Assembly (NCBI GenBank): GCA_024643795.1
Contig: JAHEMF010000005.1
Coordinates: forward strand, 56,929-104,203
DNA from: Bacteroidota bacterium
GTDB lineage: Bacteria > Bacteroidota > Bacteroidia > AKYH767-A > OLB10
Direction of reading: 5' to 3'
Length of the DNA stretch: 47,275 bases
Every line of letters begins with the position of its first letter. The first letter of the stretch is position 1. This document shows positions 7,984 to 16,516 of the stretch, one piece after another. The notes beneath the pieces were generated by a model. The model had not been told where the DNA came from. It worked only from the letters and a program-made list of their open reading frames with translations, and ran no database searches. A program made the translations under genes and the position numbers.

Positions 7984-9882
7984 TTACTTGCCGTATTTGG
8001 TGATAGCGTCAAGTGTTTGAATAGATACAGTATGGTAACCTGGCCTGGCTTTCGCATATATACTAGTGGCAAGTTTACTTCCTTCCGGAGTTTTCATCAG
8101 CGCAGTGTAGATCGGTTTCAGGAATTTACGTCTCCCTACATGGATCAGGAAGGACTCCATAGCCGGATAAGCTTTTTCATAGTTATTGAGTATGGCAAGC
8201 TGATACCATTCGCACTGGATCTCGCTGTTTCCTGAATTTGTGAGATCGAAGGCCTTATCAAGTTCAGCAACCCTTTCGGTTGTGATAGTCTGTGCTGACT
8301 CACCGGCCTTTCGTAAGAAGTAAAGCCAGTGGTGAGTGGTCCATCCACTGGTGTCAATGGAAGAAGCAGTGGCACCGCCAATGAATGCCTGACTAGCAGC
8401 CTCTGCTTTTTCCAATTCGGAAGAAGTTATCACAGGACAATTGGAGGGTAATCCCGGTCCGTATATCCATGCTTCATAGTTGATGGTGTTTCTCAGCTCT
8501 TTATCGCCCTTTATCAGCTCTGTTTCTAGATATTCGATAAATGTTTTAGTGTCCATGGTTCTCCATGCATTGGATGTAAAATATTTGTTGAGGAACTGAT
8601 CCCATCGTTCTCTTCCAACTGCATTTTCAATTGAAGTAAGAAAAAATCTTCCTTTCTCATATGCGATATCCGTTACACCGTCATCAGGATCTTTACCTTC
8701 AAGGTCAAGGTATAAATGGGTATCACGACTTGTGTCTCCCATTTCAGTTATGGTTTCTTTCAGATCCATCAGGCTCAAAAGTGTGAGCATGTCAGCATAG
8801 TTTTTGCCATATATCTTTTCCATGATTCGTGTCTCAAAATAAACTGTAAACCCTTCATTGAGCCAGAAGTCGTTCCATGTGGCATTTGTTACCAGGTTGC
8901 CTGACCATGAGTGTGCCAGTTCATGTGCAATGAGGGCCACAAGTGACCGGTCGCCGGCAATTATAGTAGGTGTAGCAAAAGTGATACGAGGGTTTTCCAT
9001 TCCTCCGAAAGGAAAGCTGGGTGGTAATACAAGTACATCGTAGCGACCCCAAGCATAAGGACCGTATAGTTCTTCTGCAGAGCTGATCATTTGAGGCATT
9101 TCTGCGAATTCCCATGCTGCCTTTTCCACCAATGTAGGTTCAGCAAACACACCACTGTTATCACTTAGCTCACGAAATTCAAGATCACCAACTGCAAGTG
9201 CCATCAAATATGAGGGGATTGGTTGTGGCATGCTGAAATGGTAAATCCCATCTTTGCTGCGTGAGGTTTGGTTTTCTGCACTCATTAGTGCCATCAGTTC
9301 TTTAGGGCACCTAACGGTAGCATTATATGTAAATTTAATTCCGGGGCTATCCTGTAAGGGTATCCAGGTGCGCGCCAGAACAGCCTGTGATTGAGTGAAT
9401 AAAAATGGTTGTTTCTTTCCTGCAGTTTGCTCCGGCGACAACCATTGGAGTGCAGCCGCGTTAGGGCTGGTTGAATAAAACACTTTTACTTTTTTGGTAT
9501 TTGGCTTGATGGCAATTGTAAGTGCACTTCCAAGATAAGGCTGGGGTTCAGCAATGTTAAAAGTGGTTTCTTCGCCGTTGTCAAGAATAACTTTTGTGAT
9601 ATTCAGATCTCTGCTGTCGAGGATGATCTCATTCACGCCGGTCTTATTTTCAATGTCGAGTTCAGCACTGCCTTCCAAAGTTTTATTTTCAAAACTTACG
9701 GTAAGGTCCAGATTAAGATGGGTGATCACCGCTTCTGCGGGATGTGAATAAGAATGAATGTCATGTGAGGTCATTTGCTCATCTTTTTGTTCCTGCTCAT
9801 CGCTCCCTTGTTGTGAGTTGGGGGAACATGCTGCCAGAATCCCGGCAACAAACAGCGGAATATATTGCTTTAAAATTTTCAT
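7984..9882 (-). CDS. M1-family aminopeptidase lipoprotein (leukotriene A4 hydrolase-like)
   Basis: 632 residues. A lipoprotein signal (ILAACS, lipidated Cys near 19) is followed by a Ser/Gln/acid-rich linker, so it is membrane-anchored outside the cytoplasm. The N-terminal beta-saddle domain precedes a gluzincin catalytic domain: exopeptidase motif GGMENPR near 290, zinc ligands H320 and H324 in HELAHSWSGN, catalytic E321, third ligand E343 in NEGFTVYFE (18 residues after H324, the standard spacing). The last ~180 residues match the helical C-terminal domain of LTA4H-type M1 enzymes. It should remove N-terminal residues from peptides. The acidic linker may act as a surface-export signal, as in some Bacteroidota lipoproteins; this is inference. 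Confidence 0.93.
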   Translation of the reverse strand: MKILKQYIPLFVAGILAACSPNSQQGSDEQEQKDEQMTSHDIHSYSHPAEAVITHLNLDLTVSFENKTLEGSAELDIENKTGVNEIILDSRDLNITKVILDNGEETTFNIAEPQPYLGSALTIAIKPNTKKVKVFYSTSPNAAALQWLSPEQTAGKKQPFLFTQSQAVLARTWIPLQDSPGIKFTYNATVRCPKELMALMSAENQTSRSKDGIYHFSMPQPIPSYLMALAVGDLEFRELSDNSGVFAEPTLVEKAAWEFAEMPQMISSAEELYGPYAWGRYDVLVLPPSFPFGGMENPRITFATPTIIAGDRSLVALIAHELAHSWSGNLVTNATWNDFWLNEGFTVYFETRIMEKIYGKNYADMLTLLSLMDLKETITEMGDTSRDTHLYLDLEGKDPDDGVTDIAYEKGRFFLTSIENAVGRERWDQFLNKYFTSNAWRTMDTKTFIEYLETELIKGDKELRNTINYEAWIYGPGLPSNCPVITSSELEKAEAASQAFIGGATASSIDTSGWTTHHWLYFLRKAGESAQTITTERVAELDKAFDLTNSGNSEIQCEWYQLAILNNYEKAYPAMESFLIHVGRRKFLKPIYTALMKTPEGSKLATSIYAKARPGYHTVSIQTLDAITKYGK

Positions 9883-9976
9883 AATCTTTGAGAATGGGCG
9901 AAAATAAGCATTTCGGGTCAGAGGGTGTTGTTGGTATCTCGGATCAAGGACTTTCAGATATTGGAGTTCAGGAATT

Positions 9977-9984
9977 TATCTTTG
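9977..9984 (+). promoter_or_regulatory. -7 box (TATCTTTG) for the DUF4271-hemD unit
   Basis: Exact TAnnTTTG match 25 nt upstream of the TTG start at 10010. Confidence 0.6.
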
Positions 9985-10009
9985 CAGATATCAGAAAGTA
10001 ACTACTCAA

Positions 10010-10873
10010 TTGGATCAGCAAATTCAATATCCCGATTCAGTCCTATCAACCGCATCCTATAGTTTGCAGGAAGACACTGTTGAATTCAGGTTCAGCGATG
10101 AGGGGGTTTCGGTGATGCATTCCGAACATGAGGACCCCGGACAACTGCGTGAAATACCCAGAATTTTTGAAGATCATCTGTTAAAGCCTGTAAATCAATC
10201 TCCCCAGCCGGTCATCGACCGCACACCGGACTGGTTCATCATCATTATTTTGGTTGCACTGGCAGGAGTAGCTTACGTAAGAGCCATATATCCCAAGACC
10301 TTTAAACAGATAGTACGTTTGTTGTTCAATGACGCCCTCGCAACTCAAGCGGTAAGAGAGGAGAATACCCTGGTTCAACGGTCTTCAGTAATGCTATCCT
10401 TTATATTTTACATCACGGGTGCCCTGTTCCTCTACCAGCTAAGTATTTATTACAATTGGAAAGTACCGGACCTGTCCAACAACTTTCTGAGATTTGTATT
10501 GTTTGCTCTGCTCATGGCATTTGCTTATTCGCTTAAGCTGGTAATACTCAAATCACTGGGGTGGTTATTCGGGGGCGACAGGCCTTTGTCGCATTACATA
10601 TTCAACATCCTGCTTATCAATAATATCCTTGGGTTGGTTATGTTGCCGGTAGTACTGTGTATAGCATTTATGGATTCAGCCCTCATCAGAGAGTTCATTG
10701 TTGCAGGGATGATTCTGGCACTTATCTCATTTATATACAGGCTTTTCAGAGGAATGATTATTTGGCGGGGTACTAAGGGCGTATCTTTCTTCTATTTAAT
10801 TTTGTACTTTTGCACGCTCGAAATCGCACCTCTGTTGGTGGTATACCGATTGGCAGCGAATTCGTGGTATTAA
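10010..10873 (+). CDS. DUF4271 multi-spanning membrane protein
   Basis: 287 residues. The first ~70 are soluble and polar; then comes a membrane segment at about 75-95 (WFIIIILVALAGVAYVRAIYP) and roughly five more to the end (SSVMLSFIFYITGALFLYQL, LRFVLFALLMAFAYSLKLVIL, an NILLINNILGLVMLPVVL segment, FIVAGMILALISFIY, FFYLILYFCTLEIAPLLVVY). This is the arrangement of the Bacteroidota-specific DUF4271 family, commonly found just upstream of hemD, as here (25 bp gap). The function is unknown. The TTG start at 10010 is used because the first ATG (residue 35) would remove part of the soluble domain and a good -7 box lies just upstream of the TTG. Confidence 0.8.
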   Translation: MDQQIQYPDSVLSTASYSLQEDTVEFRFSDEGVSVMHSEHEDPGQLREIPRIFEDHLLKPVNQSPQPVIDRTPDWFIIIILVALAGVAYVRAIYPKTFKQIVRLLFNDALATQAVREENTLVQRSSVMLSFIFYITGALFLYQLSIYYNWKVPDLSNNFLRFVLFALLMAFAYSLKLVILKSLGWLFGGDRPLSHYIFNILLINNILGLVMLPVVLCIAFMDSALIREFIVAGMILALISFIYRLFRGMIIWRGTKGVSFFYLILYFCTLEIAPLLVVYRLAANSWY

Positions 10874-10898
10874 AGTATAATTAAATTTCACATTCACT

Positions 10899-11666
10899 TT
10901 GGAAAAGACTGTGAGTAAAGACTTGAAAGTGAAATCTATTTTGGTTTCACAGCCTAAGCCGGAATCGGACAAGTCACCTTATCATGATTTGGCTAAGAAA
11001 TATGGTTTGAAGATCGACTTCAGACCTTTTATTCATGTTGAGGGTGTGCCTTCCAACGACTTTCGAAAGGAGCGTATCAATATTTCCGACTTTTCAGCTG
11101 TAATATTAACCAGCCGTTATGCTGCTGACCATTTTTTCAGGATGTGTAACGAATTACGTATTCCTAATCTGGATCAGTTAAAGTATTTCTGCATATCTGA
11201 ATCTACGGCCTTCTATCTTCAGAAGTATGTTGTGTTTCGCAAAAGAAAGATCTTTTATGGTAAGTCCAGTATCAATGATCTGATAGATGTTATTAAAAAG
11301 CACAAGAAGGAAAAATTCCTGTTACCCTGTTCCGATATTCATAAGCAGGAGATAGCTGATACGCTTACTGAACACAATATAGAGTTCACCAAGGCTATTA
11401 TGTATCGTACGGTATGCAGTGACCTTTCTGACCTTGCAGATGTCAATTATGATATGCTGGTATTTTTCAGCCCTTCCGGGATTACGTCGTTGTTGAAGAA
11501 CTTTCCAAAGTTCAAGCAAAATAAAACACGTATAGCCGCTTTTGGTGCTACAACTACAAAAGCAGTTGAAGAAGCAAGCCTGAGGGTTGATGTTATGGCT
11601 CCTATTCCTGAGGCCCCTTCAATGACCATGGCCATTGAACAATATTTAAAAAAGGCTAACAAATAA
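10899..11666 (+). CDS. hemD: Uroporphyrinogen-III synthase
   Basis: 255 residues. Cyclises hydroxymethylbilane to uroporphyrinogen III with inversion of ring D, the branch-point step of haem and corrin synthesis. Evidence: two-domain HemD layout, with VKSILVSQPKPE near the start, the ISDFSAVILTSRYAADHFF block, the inter-domain return and the second-domain motifs MLVFFSPSGITSLLKNF and RIAAFGATTTKAVEEA. HemD sequences diverge strongly, but the S/T-rich SPSG...GATT blocks are diagnostic. The start is TTG (10899); a GTG 12 nt on is possible. Follows the DUF4271 gene by 25 bp and ends just before a strong terminator, so the two form one transcription unit. Confidence 0.9.
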   Translation: MEKTVSKDLKVKSILVSQPKPESDKSPYHDLAKKYGLKIDFRPFIHVEGVPSNDFRKERINISDFSAVILTSRYAADHFFRMCNELRIPNLDQLKYFCISESTAFYLQKYVVFRKRKIFYGKSSINDLIDVIKKHKKEKFLLPCSDIHKQEIADTLTEHNIEFTKAIMYRTVCSDLSDLADVNYDMLVFFSPSGITSLLKNFPKFKQNKTRIAAFGATTTKAVEEASLRVDVMAPIPEAPSMTMAIEQYLKKANK

Positions 11667-11687
11667 TATCCGGAATTCCGGTTGAAG

Positions 11688-11717
11688 AAGGGTGGGAGTT
11701 CCCACCCTTTTTTATTT
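11688..11717 (+). terminator. Strong intrinsic terminator after hemD
   Basis: AAGGGTGGGA and TCCCACCCTT are perfectly complementary (11688-11697 and 11700-11709; in practice a 6-9 bp GC-rich stem with a 4-nt loop), followed by six T and further T-rich sequence. Separates hemD from rnpA, whose ATG is at 11729. Confidence 0.9.
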
Positions 11718-11728
11718 TACATTTAGGC

Positions 11729-12109
11729 ATGGATCGGCACAAGTATAATTTTCCTGCGATTGAAAGGCTCAAACAATTGAACCTTTTTAAGCTCCTATTG
11801 GAAAATGGTAGGGCCTCTAACTTGTCACCCCTCAGAATGACCGTTTATAAAATACCATTTAATGGTGAAAGCAATTTGCAGGTAGCTTTTAGTGTACCTA
11901 AACGTAAATTCAAACGTGCTGTTGACCGAAATCTGTTAAAGAGAAGAATGAGGGAGTCGTACCGCCTGAACTGCCATGATGTAAGAGAAGGGATAAAAAA
12001 TAGCGATTTTACACTGCTGATATTATTCACTTATCTTAATCATGAATTTAAGGATTATCAAACCATTGAGTCGGCTATGATCCGGCACTTAAAAAGTGTT
12101 GAGCTATGA
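11729..12109 (+). CDS. rnpA: Ribonuclease P protein component
   Basis: 126 residues, normal length. The basic protein subunit of RNase P, which helps the catalytic RNA remove 5' leaders from pre-tRNAs. The diagnostic RNR region [18 protein letters not shown] lies at about residues 70-87, preceded by [12 protein letters not shown]. Start ATG at 11729. Overlaps yidD by 4 bp (ATGA), the standard rnpA-yidD coupling. A near-consensus -7 box (TACATTTA, 11718-11725) sits almost on the start codon, directly after the hemD terminator. The usual rpmH upstream and yidC downstream are absent here; hemD occupies the upstream place. Confidence 0.95.
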   Translation: MDRHKYNFPAIERLKQLNLFKLLLENGRASNLSPLRMTVYKIPFNGESNLQVAFSVPKRKFKRAVDRNLLKRRMRESYRLNCHDVREGIKNSDFTLLILFTYLNHEFKDYQTIESAMIRHLKSVEL

Positions 12110-12330
12110 TTAGGAAGGTCATTTCCTATATGTTCATCGGTATCATTTTGTTTTATAAAAATGCCATCAGTCCTTTGTTGCCCCCTGCTTGCAGGTATAC
12201 TCCTACATGCTCGGAATATGGTCTTCAGGCTATTAGAAAATATGGGCCTTTTAAAGGAGGATGGTTGGCTTTGAAGCGCTTCCTTTCATGCAATCCCTGG
12301 GGGGGGCATGGCCATGATCCTGTCCCATAA
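12106..12330 (+). CDS. yidD: Membrane protein insertion efficiency factor YidD
   Basis: 74 residues. A small amphipathic inner-membrane-associated protein that aids YidC-dependent insertion. Family pattern is complete: N-terminal hydrophobic helix ([22 protein letters not shown]), then [19 protein letters not shown] with its conserved cysteines, the [16 protein letters not shown] block and the C-terminal GGHGHDPVP. Translationally coupled to rnpA through the ATGA overlap. Confidence 0.95.
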   Translation: MIRKVISYMFIGIILFYKNAISPLLPPACRYTPTCSEYGLQAIRKYGPFKGGWLALKRFLSCNPWGGHGHDPVP

Positions 12331-12575
12331 TAGGGTTAAAATGAAAGACATCGGTGCAAGTTTGCAGTTATCCACATTTCATTGGTGTATTTTTACGAAA
12401 TATTGGTCAATAGCCACTGTGTAATCCGTAAGTTTGAAATTCCTGGGAAATGGGTATTTGCAACCCTTATGGTGATAGAGCAGTCTCTGATCATAAAGGC
12501 TCACGGCACTGCAATATCGGACCGGGAGTTGAGTTATTTAAAGATAGAATTTCTATTTCAAACTAGTAAAACGAT

Positions 12576-14258
12576 ATGAAAAGGTCACTCCTCAAAAAAG
12601 CAACCCGGATATTTGCATTTGTATCAGTATTATCTGCAGGTGTTTTTTCTTATTCCTACACCGATGAATTCTTCGAGATCAGCCGTAACATGGACATTTT
12701 TGCCACCCTGTTCCGAGAGCTCAATATTTATTATGTGGATGAGACCAAGCCTGGTAACCTCATGAAAACTGGAATAGATGCCATGCTTGAGTCCTTGGAC
12801 CCGTATACAAATTATATTCCTGAGTCAGAAGTTGAGGATTACAGGTTTATGACCACCGGTCAGTATGGAGGCATAGGAGCTTTGATAGGTCAGAAGGATG
12901 ATAAAGTAGTTATCACAGATCCATATGAAGGTTTTCCTGCTCAGAAAGCAGACTTGCGTGCAGGTGACGTTCTGATAAAAGTTGACAACAAAGAATTGGC
13001 CGGGTTGAAATATGATGAGGTCTCAAAACTCCTTAAGGGCCAGCCGGGAACCCCTGTGAAGCTTACAATTGAACGCCCCGGAACCTCACAATTGCTCGAA
13101 AAAGAGATAATGCGTGATGAGATCAAGATCAACAGCGTTTCATATTATGGAATGCTAGATGATGAAATTGGTTATATCAAACTAACAGGATTTACTGATA
13201 ACGCAGGTCATGAAGTGAAGGAAGCTTTGCTGGATCTGAAAGCCAAACATAATGTAAAATCATTGGTATTTGATTTGCGTGGTAATCCTGGAGGACTTTT
13301 GAACGAAGCGGTGAATATCACAAATATATTTATCGACAAGGGAACCGAAGTTGTAACTACCAAGGGTAAAGTAAAAGAATGGGATAAAGCATATAAGGCA
13401 CTTAACAGCCCTATCGACACCAGTATCCCATTGGTGGTTCTTGTCAACAGCGGATCGGCATCAGCATCGGAGATCGTTTCAGGTAGCATCCAGGATCTTG
13501 ACAGAGGTATCGTAATAGGACAGCGTACTTTTGGAAAAGGGTTGGTTCAAACCACAAGACCTCTAACATATAATGCACAGCTAAAGGTGACCACAGCTAA
13601 ATATTACATTCCAAGCGGAAGATGTATTCAGGCTTTGGATTACTCTCACAGGAACGATGATGGCAGTGTTGGGAAAGTGCCGGATTCGTTAATAACCGAA
13701 TTCAAAACTTCAAAAGGCAGAAAAGTATTCGATGGTGGAGGAGTGTCGCCTGACCTTGCACTTGAACCACAACAGTTGAGCAATATCTCAAGGAGCCTGT
13801 ACTCAAAGCAGTTGATCTTTGATTTTGCAACCCAATACAGACTCAAGCATGAATCAATAGCACCGGCTCGTACTTTTGAGATCTCTGAAAAAGACTATCA
13901 GGATTTTGTAGCATACATTGCCGACAAAGAGTATGATTATACTACACAAAGTGAAAAGAATCTTAATGATCTGATGGCTTCGGCAGAGAAGGAAAAATAT
14001 TTTAATGCTATCAAGCCTGAATACGAAGCTTTGAAGAAAAAGATGATCCACGACAAACAGGAGGATCTTGTTAAATATAAGGACGAGATATCTAAGTTGC
14101 TTACAGATGAGATTGTTTCACGGTATTATTATCAGGATGGAAGAATTGAAGCATCATTCAATGTTGACCCTGAGATCATCAAAGCTATGGAGGCTCTAAA
14201 AGATAATACTGTTTATACTTCCATAATGAACAGAGACCCTCAAACTATGAAGGAGTAA
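12576..14258 (+). CDS. S41-family C-terminal processing protease (CtpA-like)
   Basis: 560 residues. An N-terminal hydrophobic segment (about 10-26) serves as signal peptide or anchor; the protein acts in the periplasm, cleaving near the C-termini of substrates. Domains: helical N-terminal region (30-85), PDZ domain (about 90-185; YGGIGALIGQKDDKVVITD and AGDVLIKVDNKEL), then the S41 catalytic domain. The predicted catalytic dyad is S296 in GSASASEIVSG and K321 in TFGKGLVQ, 25 residues apart as in E. coli Prc. A charged helical tail of about 160 residues follows. The 245-bp gap upstream carries no convincing gene; a possible -7 box (TAAGTTTG) is at 12429-12436. Followed at 28 bp by the O-antigen ligase-like gene. 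Confidence 0.93.
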   Translation: MKRSLLKKATRIFAFVSVLSAGVFSYSYTDEFFEISRNMDIFATLFRELNIYYVDETKPGNLMKTGIDAMLESLDPYTNYIPESEVEDYRFMTTGQYGGIGALIGQKDDKVVITDPYEGFPAQKADLRAGDVLIKVDNKELAGLKYDEVSKLLKGQPGTPVKLTIERPGTSQLLEKEIMRDEIKINSVSYYGMLDDEIGYIKLTGFTDNAGHEVKEALLDLKAKHNVKSLVFDLRGNPGGLLNEAVNITNIFIDKGTEVVTTKGKVKEWDKAYKALNSPIDTSIPLVVLVNSGSASASEIVSGSIQDLDRGIVIGQRTFGKGLVQTTRPLTYNAQLKVTTAKYYIPSGRCIQALDYSHRNDDGSVGKVPDSLITEFKTSKGRKVFDGGGVSPDLALEPQQLSNISRSLYSKQLIFDFATQYRLKHESIAPARTFEISEKDYQDFVAYIADKEYDYTTQSEKNLNDLMASAEKEKYFNAIKPEYEALKKKMIHDKQEDLVKYKDEISKLLTDEIVSRYYYQDGRIEASFNVDPEIIKAMEALKDNTVYTSIMNRDPQTMKE

Positions 14259-14286
14259 TCATTCGGTTCTGATTTACCATAAATTT

Positions 14287-15849
14287 ATGAGCCGAGAACA
14301 AGTTTCTTACTACCTGTTGTTCACAGGGATATTTATTCTTGCGGCTTCTCTTTCGCTTTCCAACTTTGGCATGAGTATTTCGCAGGCTTTTCTAGGAGCA
14401 GGTTGGCTTTTGTCATCAAACTTTTCTGAAAAATTCAAAAAGCTAAAAACCAGTAAAGCTGCACTCTTATTGATATCGGTATATCTGCTTCATATCATTG
14501 GTTTGCTATGGACCGCAGATTTTACTTATGCAATGAAGGATCTTCGCATTAAGCTGCCATTATTTGTGATCCCTTTCATAATGGCTACAATTCCTCCATT
14601 AAAGTCGGGGCACTTCAATAAAATATTGAAATTAATTATAGCCGGTGTGTTTGTTTCAACACTTATCAGTTTTGCTGTTTACCTGGGAATAATAAAACGA
14701 GAGGTCATAGATATTAGGGATATCTCAATCTTTATTTCTCACATCAGGTTGTCATTGCTGATCACTGTCTCAATAATTTTATCAGGTTGGTTATGGTATA
14801 AGGATTCGGATAAAAAGTTGTCCATAGTCTATTTATTCCTAACCGGATGGTTTATTTATTTTCTATCGCTTATCGAGTCGGTTACGGGTTTTGCAATTTT
14901 ATTCGTGCTAATGATCAGTGGACTTATTTTTCTTGTTGTGAGAATTAGAACAATTTCACTGAGGTATATTGTTGTTGCAACAATTGGGGTCATGATATTG
15001 TCAAGTTTATGGTACCTTAAAAAGGTCAATGATGAGGTTTGTGCAAGCCCCGCGATCGATTTCACATCACTTGATAAAACTACTGTTAACGGTAACGCAT
15101 ATAGTAATGATCCAGTGGCGGGAACTTATGAAAACGGAAATTACATCTGGATGTATGTGTGTGAACAGGAACTGGAATATGAATGGGGTAAAGTGAGCAG
15201 TATGCCTATCCATGGAAATGATAAGCGTGGTCAGTCGTTAAATGTTACATTAATCCGATACATGGCATCAAAAGGGCTAAGGAAGGATTCAGCCGGTTTC
15301 TCAAGTTTATCTTCTGATGATATTAACAGTATTGAAGGTGGTGTTGCCAATTATAAATATAACCATCCGGGACTAATAGGTGCCAGACTACATCAGATAT
15401 TCTGGGAAATAAACAGGTATCATAAAGGTGGAGACCCCAGTGGTCATTCGGTTGCCCAGCGTCTTGAATATTGGAGGGCTGCCATTGCTATTATTAAAGC
15501 TGAGCCCTTCATTGGTGTTGGTACGGGTGATCCGCCAGGTGCGTTTTCATTACAATATAAAAAAATGAACAGCAGGCTTTCGGATAAGTGGCGTTTGCGG
15601 GCGCACAATCAATACTTATCATTTGCGGTTGCATTTGGTATTCCGGGAATGATTTGGTTTGTGTTTGTTCTTTGGTACTTGTGCGGTGTTGCTATAAGAC
15701 AAAGGAATTTTCTATTCATTTCATTTTTTATAGTGGCATTACTTTCTATGCTCACTGAAGATACTCTTGAAACTCAGGCCGGAATTACCTTCTTCAGCTT
15801 TTTTAGCAGCCTGTTTTTATTTACTTACCCAACAGCTGAAGACCGTTGA
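14287..15849 (+). CDS. O-antigen ligase / Wzy-family membrane protein
   Basis: 520 residues. About ten hydrophobic segments in the first ~250 residues, then a large extracytoplasmic loop (about residues 250-430) and two or three C-terminal membrane helices. The loop contains the family features RLHQIFWEINRY, GDPSGHSVAQRLEYWRAA, FIGVGTGDPPGAF and the RAHNQYLSFAVAFG motif with the conserved His, as in Wzy_C (WaaL/Wzy) proteins that join or polymerise lipid-linked glycans at the periplasmic face. Two Cys (DEVCASP, YVCEQE) in the loop may pair. It could be a polymerase or a ligase; the sequence does not decide. Likely in one transcript with the S41 protease. Confidence 0.85.
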   Translation: MSREQVSYYLLFTGIFILAASLSLSNFGMSISQAFLGAGWLLSSNFSEKFKKLKTSKAALLLISVYLLHIIGLLWTADFTYAMKDLRIKLPLFVIPFIMATIPPLKSGHFNKILKLIIAGVFVSTLISFAVYLGIIKREVIDIRDISIFISHIRLSLLITVSIILSGWLWYKDSDKKLSIVYLFLTGWFIYFLSLIESVTGFAILFVLMISGLIFLVVRIRTISLRYIVVATIGVMILSSLWYLKKVNDEVCASPAIDFTSLDKTTVNGNAYSNDPVAGTYENGNYIWMYVCEQELEYEWGKVSSMPIHGNDKRGQSLNVTLIRYMASKGLRKDSAGFSSLSSDDINSIEGGVANYKYNHPGLIGARLHQIFWEINRYHKGGDPSGHSVAQRLEYWRAAIAIIKAEPFIGVGTGDPPGAFSLQYKKMNSRLSDKWRLRAHNQYLSFAVAFGIPGMIWFVFVLWYLCGVAIRQRNFLFISFFIVALLSMLTEDTLETQAGITFFSFFSSLFLFTYPTAEDR

Positions 15850-15911
15850 CCAAAAAATCTCTGGTGTTTGCCAACCTCGCTTTGTACATTGCAATACGGT
15901 AAATAAGATTA

Positions 15912-15964
15912 GAGCTGTAATTGTAAGTGGCTGATTATCAAGGCTGGAAAATATCCTACAGCTC
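15912..15964 (+). repeat. 8-bp inverted repeat in the TPR gene leader
   Basis: GAGCTGTA at 15912-15919 and TACAGCTC at 15957-15964 are perfect complements with a 37-nt loop, ending 21 nt before the ATG. Could be a leader hairpin, but an 8-bp pair can arise by chance in a gap of this size. Confidence 0.25.
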
Positions 15965-15985
15965 ATATAAACGGGGAATATTAAA

Positions 15986-16483
15986 ATGGCAGGCAAACTA
16001 CCTGATATTGAGTTGCTATACTTAAAAGCAATAGAACATGAATCGGCTAATGATACAGGTTCAGCTGCTGGAGCTTTTGGAGATATGGCGGAAAAATACC
16101 CTGAAGATAGCAGGGGGTGGCTTGGGTTGGCTAATATATATTACAATAAACTTGGTGACCTTGAAAAGGCAGAAGAATATTACAAAAAGGCGGTTGGACT
16201 TCCCGGTGCCAGTGCTGCAGCTTTTCTTTCTTACAGCGACTTGCTATTGCATTTGAACAGGTTTGCGGAAATGAATGCAATGGTAAATAAGGCGATGGAG
16301 ATAACGGGAGTCAGTAAGAGTACAGGATCATACAAGGTGGGACTACTTAAAGAGAGTCAGGGGAATTTTGATGACGCTATAGATGCTTATCGAAAGGCCA
16401 TTTTAGCTTCTTTCTCAGGAGATGAAATAGACCTGGCAGAAAAATCTATTCTTCGTTGTCAGGTGAAGAAAAAGTATTCGTGA
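15986..16483 (+). CDS. Small TPR protein
   Basis: 165 residues, no signal peptide. Three to four tetratricopeptide units are readable: LYLKAIEHESANDTGSAAGA, then SRGWLGLANIYYNKLGDLEKAEEYYKKAV (a textbook TPR), AAFLSYSDLLLHLNRFAEMN, and GSYKVGLLKESQGNFDDAIDAYRKAI. TPRs mediate protein-protein contacts; partners unknown. The ATG follows a 136-bp gap after the O-antigen ligase gene, and an 8-bp inverted repeat lies just upstream (15912-15964). Its 3' end is convergent with the histidine kinase gene. Confidence 0.85.
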   Translation: MAGKLPDIELLYLKAIEHESANDTGSAAGAFGDMAEKYPEDSRGWLGLANIYYNKLGDLEKAEEYYKKAVGLPGASAAAFLSYSDLLLHLNRFAEMNAMVNKAMEITGVSKSTGSYKVGLLKESQGNFDDAIDAYRKAILASFSGDEIDLAEKSILRCQVKKKYS

Positions 16484-16516
16484 TCAACTAATGCCGGGCC
16501 AGAATTTACATATCAG

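Noticed and set aside
12382-12579. 65-codon frame in the gap before the S41 protease
   Set aside because: No signal peptide, motif or conserved-looking composition, and it overlaps the protease start; treated as non-coding leader.
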